Source of the DNA: CBDTYW01 sp965364735
Lineage (GTDB): Bacteria > Actinomycetota > Nitriliruptoria > Nitriliruptorales > Nitriliruptoraceae
Length of the DNA stretch: 6,056 bases
Reading direction: 5' to 3'
Assembly: GCA_965364735.1 (NCBI GenBank)
Contig: CBDTYW010000228.1
Span: 1 to 6,056, forward strand
Made by a program: the position numbers and the translations under genes. Under the pieces are notes generated by a model. That model saw nothing but the letters and a program-made list of their open reading frames with translations, did not search any database and was not told the DNA's origin. The stretch's first letter is position 1, and the number at the start of each line of letters is the position of its first letter. Positions 1-4,677 of this stretch are shown one piece after another.

Positions 1-2
1 CG

Positions 3-848
3 TCAGCCGGCTTCGATGGCGTCGACGCGGGCGCGGCCGTCCTCGCCGCAGAGCAGGGTCGCGGTGACGCCCGCGTCCAAGATGCGCTGGGCCGCGTCGC
101 GGACGGCGCCGAGCTCGGCGTAGAGGAAGTCGCCCGGGCAGGTCGTGCCGGCGTGATCGCGGTGACCGCTGATCGTGTCGAGCGACAGGCCGTGCTCGGC
201 GGCGCCCCAGGCCAGCATCTGGGAGAGCCCGCCGAGGAGCGCGTCGGTCGGGCGCTTCTGGTTGAAGTCGCCCTCGCAGACCACGAGGAAGTGGCCGTGG
301 GGGTCGTAGTTGGTGAACGTGTCGCCGGCCTGCATGACGTCGCGGAGCTCGTAGGCGTTGCCGTTGAGGTCGACCGCGAAGTGGTAGGCGATGTCCTGCC
401 AGCTCTGGTCCATGTGGAAGCGCTGGTGGCCACGAAGCCGGCCCGGGGCCTGCGACGCCGAGTCCGACGGGACCGCCGTGTGGTGCACGGTCAGCCGACG
501 CAGCTCGTGCGGACGGTCAGCGGAGGTCGCCGGGACGAGACGAATCGCGTCGCGACACAGGATCGTCAACGAGGTTGCCGCGACGGGGGCCGCGTCCGGC
601 GTGGGCTCGGTCGGCGTGGGCTCGGACGGGTTCTCGGTGGGGTCCGGCTCGAGGACGGGCGCCGGGGCGTCGGTCGGCGTCGTGGTCGTCGATGGTGCGG
701 CCGACTGAGCTGCGCTGACCGGCGGGACGGCGGTCGGGCTCGGCGCGGCGGTCAGGTCGTCGGTGAGCGCACCGTCGACGGAGACCTTGCCGCTGCACGC
801 GGCCAGCGTCAGGAACCCGGCGTTGCGGATGAGGGCGCGGCGGTCGAT
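3..848 (-). CDS. Secreted lipoprotein with PGRP/Amidase_2 N-acetylmuramoyl-L-alanine amidase domain, probable ATC start
   Basis: Predicted zinc amidase that cuts the MurNAc-L-Ala bond of peptidoglycan outside the membrane. With an ATC start it has 281 residues. Residues 1-18 form a short lipoprotein signal: twin Arg at 3-4, hydrophobic stretch AGFLTLAA, lipobox LTLAAC with acylated Cys18. A Pro/Thr/Glu-rich linker runs to about residue 90. The amidase domain follows (about 93-260), with VHHT (His122), DIAYHF (Tyr155), and GHRDH...TTCPGD (His229, Cys237). His122, His229 and Cys237 match the family's three zinc ligands. The frame is open back to a TGA at 864-866 but holds no ATG, GTG or TTG before a TTG at 569, which would remove signal and linker. 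ATC at 846-848 has AGGAG six bases upstream. The domain call is firm and the exact start less so. The twin Arg suggests possible Tat export, but the hydrophobic stretch is short. Confidence 0.85.
   Translation of the reverse strand: MDRRALIRNAGFLTLAACSGKVSVDGALTDDLTAAPSPTAVPPVSAAQSAAPSTTTTPTDAPAPVLEPDPTENPSEPTPTEPTPDAAPVAATSLTILCRDAIRLVPATSADRPHELRRLTVHHTAVPSDSASQAPGRLRGHQRFHMDQSWQDIAYHFAVDLNGNAYELRDVMQAGDTFTNYDPHGHFLVVCEGDFNQKRPTDALLGGLSQMLAWGAAEHGLSLDTISGHRDHAGTTCPGDFLYAELGAVRDAAQRILDAGVTATLLCGEDGRARVDAIEAG
597..626 (-). repeat. Tandem 15-bp repeat encoding Glu-Pro-Thr-Pro-Thr units in the lipoprotein linker
   Basis: The 14-bp string CGGCGTGGGCTCGG occurs at 597-610 and again at 612-625 on the plus strand, a 15-bp period. 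On the coding strand it gives SEPTP/TEPTP units, and a diverged third copy (ENPSE) follows towards 641. It lies in the Pro/Thr-rich spacer that would hold the amidase domain away from the membrane anchor. Copy number in such linkers can vary between strains by slippage. Confidence 0.7.
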
Positions 849-854
849 CTCGGG

Positions 855-859
855 CTCCT
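855..859 (-). promoter_or_regulatory. Shine-Dalgarno AGGAG deciding an ATC start
   Basis: Read on the minus strand, AGGAG is followed by six bases (CCCGAG) and then ATC at 848-846. This is near-ideal SD spacing. The first residues read from that ATC form a complete lipoprotein signal. The site therefore fixes the lipoprotein amidase start although the codon is non-canonical. Confidence 0.65.
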
Positions 860-920
860 GGGGTCAACGTCGTGAACGTGCAGTGTCGCATGTCGGGTTC
901 CCGCCCCACCCCTCGACGGC

Positions 921-964
921 GTGCCCGACGCCCCGCAGGGGTGGACGGGGCGTGAGCCGGGCAC
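921..964. promoter_or_regulatory. Bulged hairpin/dyad between divergent amidase and DUF1269 genes
   Basis: GTGCCCG (921-927) pairs with CGGGCAC (958-964), and ACGCCCC (928-934) pairs with GGGGCGT (947-953). All 14 pairs are perfect, with a four-base GAGC bulge on the right arm and a 12-base loop. A competing small hairpin, CCCC-GCA-GGGG (931-941), uses part of the same sequence. The genes on both sides point away, so this is not a terminator. It could be an operator or leader structure; function is inferred only from position. Confidence 0.4.
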
Positions 965-971
965 CCTCACG

Positions 972-1015
972 ACGTCGCGCCGCACGTCGACTCCACGTCG
1001 CGGTGTGCCTACGTT
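972..1015 (+). promoter_or_regulatory. Candidate promoter with three phased ACGTCG repeats ahead of the DUF1269 gene
   Basis: ACGTCG occurs at 972-977, 984-989 and 995-1000, with start-to-start distances of 12 and 11 bases, about one helical turn. A possible -35 TCGACT (987-992) and -10 TACGTT (1010-1015, fitting TAnnnT) are separated by 17 bases. They would give a start of transcription near 1022 and a leader of about 36 bases. The motif is also common by chance in this GC-rich DNA, so confidence is low. Confidence 0.3.
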
Positions 1016-1057
1016 GGCCCCGCGACGATGCTCGTCGCCCACTGACTCGAGACGACC

Positions 1058-1705
1058 ATGACCCCGCCCTCTGACGCGATCCCGCCCACCGACGTCGGCG
1101 TGCCCCTCGGTGGCCTGCCCGCCACCGACGCCCCGACCGACGAGCTCCCCGCGATGATGGACGTCGCCGGCGAGGAGCCCATCGCGACGACCGTCCCCGA
1201 GGGCACCGACCTGTTCGCGTTCCGGTTCACCGAGCCGCTGAAGGCGCAGGAGGCGATGCTCGCCGTGATGCGGCTCCAGGCGCGCGGTCGCCTGAAGCTC
1301 GAGGACGCCGCCATCGTCGTGAAGCAGGCAGGTGGCAAGGTCCAGCTGATCCAGACCCGCGACACCAACCCCGCTCAGGGCGCCGCGTCCGGCTCGTGGA
1401 TCGGGATGCTCGCCGGGCTGTTCGTGCCGGGCGGAATCCTGCTCGGGGCGGCGCTGGGCGCTGCCGTCGGAGGGATCTGGGCGAAGCTGCGCGACATCGG
1501 CATCGACGACGACCAGATGAAGAAGATGGGCGGCGACCTCCCCGAGGGCGAGGCCGCGCTGTTCCTGCTCGTCCACGACTACCACCGCTACCACGTCGGC
1601 CGTGAGCTCAGCCGCTTCGACGCGCTGCTGCACGCCACGACCGCCGACGAGGAGTGCCAGGCCTGGATCCGCGACACGCTCATGCCAGCGGACGTCTACT
1701 CCTGA
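1058..1705 (+). CDS. DUF1269-family membrane-associated protein
   Basis: 215 residues of unknown biochemical role. The DUF1269 core spans about residues 51-172. It starts with TDLFAFRFTEPLKAQEAM, goes on to a LEDAAIVVK strand and KVQLIQTRDTNP, and then a Gly/Ala-rich hydrophobic stretch (about 114-141, WIGMLAGLF...GAAVGGIW). It closes with GIDDDQMKKMGGDLPEGEAALFLLV. This order is typical of the family, and the hydrophobic part may insert into or lie on the membrane. Two parts lie outside the core: a Pro/Asp-rich N-terminal leader of about 50 residues and a C-terminal tail of about 40 containing HDYHRYHV. An in-frame TGA at 1043-1045 makes ATG 1058 the longest start. No clear SD is visible, and the Met pair at residues 33-34 is an alternative. 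It is divergent from the amidase gene and convergent with the HIT gene. Confidence 0.85.
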   Translation: MTPPSDAIPPTDVGVPLGGLPATDAPTDELPAMMDVAGEEPIATTVPEGTDLFAFRFTEPLKAQEAMLAVMRLQARGRLKLEDAAIVVKQAGGKVQLIQTRDTNPAQGAASGSWIGMLAGLFVPGGILLGAALGAAVGGIWAKLRDIGIDDDQMKKMGGDLPEGEAALFLLVHDYHRYHVGRELSRFDALLHATTADEECQAWIRDTLMPADVYS

Positions 1706-1735
1706 TCGACGGCCCGCCCGGGCCCCGTCAGGAGT
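1698..1735. terminator. Putative bidirectional terminator containing both stop codons
   Basis: ACTCCTGA (1698-1705, including the DUF1269 stop) is the exact reverse complement of TCAGGAGT (1728-1735, including the HIT stop). Between these 8-bp arms sits a second stem, GGCCC-gccc-GGGCC (1711-1724). A further short inverted repeat, GGAGT...ACTCC (1731-1745), can compete with the outer arm. There is no T-tract on either side, so it is not a classic intrinsic terminator, but position and symmetry fit a shared end for two converging transcripts. Confidence 0.5.
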
Positions 1736-2153
1736 CCACCACTCCGCTCGCGTCCCCGGCGCGGAGTGCTGCGCGCAGCTTCGCGGCGGCGTCGTCGAGC
1801 GACTCCGCGGAGGCGTTCGGGTCGGCGTTGGCGAAGCTGAGGTCGTCGAGGGTCCAGATCGGGCTCAGGTGCACGTGGACGTGCGGGACCTCGAGCCCGG
1901 CGAGCAGCACCGCGACCTTCTCGGGCTGCCACACGTCCTGGATCGCCGCGCCGATGGTGCGCGAGACGGTGGTGAGGTGCTGCCAGACGTCGTCGGGGAG
2001 GTCCAGCCAGTGCTCGACCTCGACCCGCGGGACGACCAGCACATGGCCGGGCTTCAGCGGGGCGATCGTCATGAAGGCGACGCAGACGTCGTCGCGCCAC
2101 ACGAACCGGCCGGGCAGCTCGCCGTCGATGATCTTCGTGAAGAGGGTCGCCAT
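1728..2153 (-). CDS. HIT (histidine triad) family protein
   Basis: 141 residues, a normal size for a single-domain HIT protein. Family members are nucleotide hydrolases or transferases acting on the alpha-phosphate of substrates such as AMP-lysine, AMP-phosphoramidate or dinucleoside polyphosphates, usually in the cytoplasm; the substrate here cannot be told. The N-terminus (MATLFTKIIDGELPGRFVW) has the usual F-x-K-I-I-x-G-E-x-P signature. IAPLKPGHVLVVPR (30-43) forms the nucleotide pocket. The triad is HVHVHLSP with His91, His93 and His95; the middle His is the expected nucleophile. The frame stays open upstream to about 2255, but the family N-terminus begins at ATG 2153, so the extension is rejected. 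GAAGG (2165-2169) lies 11 bases upstream, rather far for an SD. Its stop lies inside the dyad shared with the DUF1269 gene. Confidence 0.93.
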   Translation of the reverse strand: MATLFTKIIDGELPGRFVWRDDVCVAFMTIAPLKPGHVLVVPRVEVEHWLDLPDDVWQHLTTVSRTIGAAIQDVWQPEKVAVLLAGLEVPHVHVHLSPIWTLDDLSFANADPNASAESLDDAAAKLRAALRAGDASGVVDS

Positions 2154-2185
2154 GGCGGGTTCGGCCTTCGTCGAGCGGGGCGCCG

Positions 2186-2191
2186 AGCCTA
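2186..2191 (-). promoter_or_regulatory. Candidate -10 element for the HIT gene
   Basis: Read on the minus strand, TAGGCT fits the TAnnnT form of actinobacterial -10 boxes. It would start transcription near 2179, giving a leader of about 26 bases that includes the GAAGG at 2165-2169. No convincing -35 box lies at 16-18 bases, so this is a weak call. Confidence 0.25.
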
Positions 2192-2206
2192 GGGCCGCTG
2201 GCGGGT

Positions 2207-2251
2207 GTGCGATGAGCAGCGTGATCGCGCCGACCGTGCGATGACCATCGC
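2207..2251. repeat. 9-bp direct repeat and small dyad in the HIT/argE divergent region
   Basis: GTGCGATGA occurs at 2207-2215 and again at 2236-2244, 29 bases apart. The second copy is also half of a dyad, GCGAT-gacc-ATCGC (2238-2251 region). The DNA lies between two divergent genes, where a regulator could act on both. No known regulator site is recognised; the match could be chance. Confidence 0.3.
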
Positions 2252-2303
2252 CCACGACAGGTCAGCGCACCCGCGAGCCGACGGCGCTGGTCAACGCACA
2301 CGC

Positions 2304-2331
2304 GATGCCCGCACGCCCAGGAACGGGCATC
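2304..2331 (+). promoter_or_regulatory. Stem-loop upstream of argE
   Basis: GATGCCCG (2304-2311) and CGGGCATC (2324-2331) form a perfect 8-bp stem with a 12-base loop. It ends 38 bases before the GTG start of the deacetylase gene. It could be an operator, an attenuation or mRNA-stability structure in the leader. I do not recognise a clear ArgR box or T-box. The dyad supports treating this stretch as non-coding rather than as an N-terminal extension of the deacetylase. Confidence 0.4.
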
Positions 2332-2369
2332 CTGTCCCTGCACCACCCTCGACGACGAATCGCCCCGAC

Positions 2370-3578
2370 GTGACGACCGAGCCCACCCCGAACGCCCCGC
2401 TCGACCCGGACGTCCTCGCGACGCTCGAGCGGCTCGTCGCGTTCGACACGACGTCGCGCGACTCGAACCTGGCCCTGATCAACCACGTCGCGGAGCGCCT
2501 CGACGCGAAGGCCGCGAAGGTCGAGATCCTGCCGAACAGCACCGGCGACAAGGCGAACCTGCTGATCCGCCTCGGGCCGGAAGCCCCCGGCGGGATCGTG
2601 CTGAGCGGGCACACCGACTGCGTCCCCGTCGACGGGCAGCCGTGGATGACCGACCCGTTCGTCGTGCGTCGTGACGGCACCCGCCTGGTCGGGCGGGGCG
2701 TGACCGACATGAAGGGCTTCATCGCGACGGCCATCGTCGCGGCCGAGCGCGCGGACCTCGGCAAGCTCACCCGGCCGGTCTGGCTCGCCTGCTCCTACGA
2801 CGAAGAGCTCGGCTGCCTCGGGGCGCCGGAGATGATCGCGCACCTCGTCACGTCAGGTGCGACCCCGGAGGCCGCCATCATCGGCGAGCCGACCAACCTC
2901 ATCCCGACGGTGGCGCACAAGGGCGTGCGGTCGGTCGAGGTCGTCGTCACCGGCCGCGACGGGCACTCCTCCCAGCCGCACCTCGCCGCCAACGCGAACG
3001 TCGCAGCAGCGCGGCTCATCGCGCACCTCGACGACGTCGCGGGGCGTCTGCGCGACGACGCCGACGAGCACGACGAAGCCTTCGACCCGCCGTTCACCAG
3101 CGTCAACGTCGGGATCCTGCGCGGCGGAACGGCCATCAACATCGTCGCCCGGGAGGCGAGCTTCACGTTCGAGTACCGACCGCTGCCGCACCACCAGGAC
3201 CTCGATCTCGCCGCCGACCTCGCCGCCTACGCGACCGAACAGATCCTCCCCGGGCTGCAGGCCACCGCACCGGAGTCCACGATCACCGTGACGGCGCGCT
3301 CGTCGTCGCCGGGGCTGGCTGCGGACCCGACCTCGCCCGCCCTCGCGCTCGTCCGACGACTCGCGGGGCGCCTGACCGCGCCGATCAGCGACGAGACCGC
3401 GACCGTCCCGTTCGGCACCGAGGCTGGGCAGTTCCAGCAGGCCGGCATCCCCGCGATCGTGTTCGGGCCGGGCTCGATCGAGCAGGCGCACAAGCCGAAC
3501 GAGTGGATCGAGACCGACCAGCTCGTCCGCGCGACCGCCCTGTCCGCGGCGGCGTTCAACGACGCGATGGCCCGGTGA
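2370..3578 (+). CDS. argE: M20-family acetylornithine deacetylase (ArgE type)
   Basis: 402 residues, the usual ArgE length. It is predicted to hydrolyse N-acetylornithine to ornithine and acetate in arginine synthesis, in the cytoplasm, with two zinc or cobalt ions. All expected residues are present: SGHTDCVPVDGQPW (His81, Asp83), GRGVTDMKG (bridging Asp113), SYDEELG (base Glu145, ligand Glu146), IIGEPTN (Glu173) and EQAHKPNEW (ligand His374). The dimerisation domain (about 178-290) carries GRDGHSSQP with conserved His199. The PVDGQPW and GEPTN segments favour ArgE over DapE or carboxypeptidase relatives, though other N-acyl amino acids remain possible. The frame is open back to 2205, but the extra 55 residues look non-coding, so GTG 2370 is chosen. 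It has no clear SD. No other arg gene is in the window. Confidence 0.87.
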   Translation: MTTEPTPNAPLDPDVLATLERLVAFDTTSRDSNLALINHVAERLDAKAAKVEILPNSTGDKANLLIRLGPEAPGGIVLSGHTDCVPVDGQPWMTDPFVVRRDGTRLVGRGVTDMKGFIATAIVAAERADLGKLTRPVWLACSYDEELGCLGAPEMIAHLVTSGATPEAAIIGEPTNLIPTVAHKGVRSVEVVVTGRDGHSSQPHLAANANVAAARLIAHLDDVAGRLRDDADEHDEAFDPPFTSVNVGILRGGTAINIVAREASFTFEYRPLPHHQDLDLAADLAAYATEQILPGLQATAPESTITVTARSSSPGLAADPTSPALALVRRLAGRLTAPISDETATVPFGTEAGQFQQAGIPAIVFGPGSIEQAHKPNEWIETDQLVRATALSAAAFNDAMAR

Positions 3579-3651
3579 CCCGACCCCGCTGAGCCAGCGA
3601 ACGCACCCTGATCGTGGTATTCCTGTCCTTCGACGTTCAGGGAGCGCGACG
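3579..3651 (+). other. 73-nt spacer between argE and the cNMP-binding gene
   Basis: It holds a small hairpin, CGCTG-agc-CAGCG (3587-3599), without a T-tract, too weak to call a terminator. A slightly less GC-rich patch (GGTATTCCT, 3616-3624) might contain a promoter, but no paired -35 box is visible. The SD of the next gene is at its end. Read-through from argE, making a two-gene transcript, is therefore possible. Confidence 0.4.
3639..3644 (+). promoter_or_regulatory. Shine-Dalgarno AGGGAG of the cNMP-binding gene
   Basis: AGGGAG lies seven bases before ATG 3652. It is the clearest plus-strand ribosome binding site in the window and fixes this start. Confidence 0.75.
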
Positions 3652-4677
3652 ATGGCGACGCAGATCGAAGGCCGGGTCACGTCGGTGTCGTGGATCCCGC
3701 CCGAGGCGATGAACGGGGCGATGCGGGTCCCGATGGACCTCGGCATCGGCCACTACGACGATCCGCCGCCCGACCGGATCCCGTACGACGACGTGCTGAC
3801 CGAGTGGCAGCGCGACGACCGGTTCCGGTTCGCGAACCACCTGCGCGGGGTGATCGACGTCGAGGACGGCAAGGTCACCGGGGCGCGCCACCACGGCGGC
3901 GGGCTGATCGGCGAGACCCGGGTCCGCGTGTCGCGAGCGTCGCTGACCGTCCAGGCGGTCCCCTACCCCGACCGACGCCCCGAGATCACCCTCACCGACA
4001 CCTCGGCGACCTTTGTGCAGACCGCCGGCGGCCGCACCGGCGCCCCGTTCCCGCGCAAGGTCTCCAAGCCGCCGTTCATCCGGATGGTCGCCCCGACCGC
4101 GTGGACGACGCTCTCGCTGACCCTGCACGCCGATGGTCGCGTCGAGCACGAGGTCGTGAGCGCGAGCCCGTTCCCGCGGCACTGGATCTACGACACCGAC
4201 GGCGCGCTGTGCCAGAAGTCCGGGCTGATCTCCTACGACTCGTGGGCACGTGAGCAGCGCCCCGACGACCACCCGTGGGCCAACGACACGAGCACCTGGT
4301 CGGCGGTCGTGACCGACGTCGAGTCCGACCTCGAACGTCACCTGTCGGCGCGCATCATGCGCGCCGAGGAGAAGCCGCACCTCGAGGAGCACGAGCCCGG
4401 CACAGTGCTGTGCGCGCAGGGCGAGGCCAGCACGTCGCTGATGGTGCTGCTCGACGGGGTCCTGCGCGTCGACGTCGACGGGGAGCCGGTCACCGAGATC
4501 GGCCCGGGCGCCGTCGTGGGCGAGCGCGCCATCCTCGAGCAGGGTCGACGGACCGCGACGCTGGTCGCCGTCACCAAGGTCCGCATCGCCATCGCCGACG
4601 CCGAGCAGATCGACCTCGACCGTCTCGCCGAGCTGGCGACCCACCGTCGCGTCGACCTGCCGGAGACCTCCGACTAG
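3652..4677 (+). CDS. Protein with unrecognised N-terminal domain fused to a C-terminal cyclic-nucleotide-binding domain
   Basis: 341 residues, no signal peptide or membrane segment, so probably cytoplasmic. The C-terminal part (about 244-332) is a cNMP-binding fold. HEPGTVLCAQGEASTSLMVLLDG is the opening beta region. VVGERAILEQGRRTATLVAV is the phosphate-binding cassette, with Gly290, Glu291 for the ribose, Arg300 for the phosphate, and Ala302-Thr303. The cassette has the same spacing as known cAMP/cGMP-binding domains. No helix-turn-helix follows, so it is not a CRP-type transcription factor. Residues 1-230 are not recognised. They look beta-rich, with conserved-looking PPPDRIPYDDVLTEW, VTGARHHGGGLIGETRVRV and SPFPRHWIYDTDG. 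His80-His81 and Gly82-Gly84 stand out but no catalytic motif is identified. Inference: ligand binding at the C-terminus controls the N-terminal domain. The start is backed by AGGGAG; its end overlaps dnaB. Confidence 0.8.
   Translation: MATQIEGRVTSVSWIPPEAMNGAMRVPMDLGIGHYDDPPPDRIPYDDVLTEWQRDDRFRFANHLRGVIDVEDGKVTGARHHGGGLIGETRVRVSRASLTVQAVPYPDRRPEITLTDTSATFVQTAGGRTGAPFPRKVSKPPFIRMVAPTAWTTLSLTLHADGRVEHEVVSASPFPRHWIYDTDGALCQKSGLISYDSWAREQRPDDHPWANDTSTWSAVVTDVESDLERHLSARIMRAEEKPHLEEHEPGTVLCAQGEASTSLMVLLDGVLRVDVDGEPVTEIGPGAVVGERAILEQGRRTATLVAVTKVRIAIADAEQIDLDRLAELATHRRVDLPETSD
4674..4677. other. CTAG tail-to-tail overlap of two stop codons
   Basis: The palindrome CTAG supplies TAG (4675-4677) to the plus-strand cNMP-binding gene and TAG (4676-4674) to minus-strand dnaB. 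The two coding regions overlap by four bases, with no intergenic terminator. CGGAG-AC-CTCCG just before it (4661-4672) and CGGAG after it (4688-4692) give only weak competing hairpins. Confidence 0.9.

Noticed and set aside
3..569. Amidase starting at the TTG at 569
   Set aside because: The same frame continues upstream through a Pro/Thr linker to a lipobox and signal peptide; starting at TTG would remove these and has no good SD.
517..909. Arg/Pro-rich open frame antisense to the amidase N-terminus in another frame
   Set aside because: Composition is that of an out-of-frame shadow of GC-rich coding DNA. A frameshift joining it to the amidase is less simple than ATC initiation, since the SD and signal peptide fit without it.
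2154..2255. 34-residue extension of the HIT protein
   Set aside because: The family N-terminus begins exactly at ATG 2153; upstream residues have no family match.
2205..2369. 55-residue N-terminal extension of the ArgE-type deacetylase
   Set aside because: The extension has no family similarity, looks like translated non-coding DNA, and covers dyads and repeats of the intergenic region; ArgE proteins have about 400 residues or fewer.
3637..4644. 335-residue minus-strand open frame opposite the cNMP-binding gene
   Set aside because: Low-complexity Arg/Asp/Gly composition; the plus frame has a clear SD and a recognisable domain.
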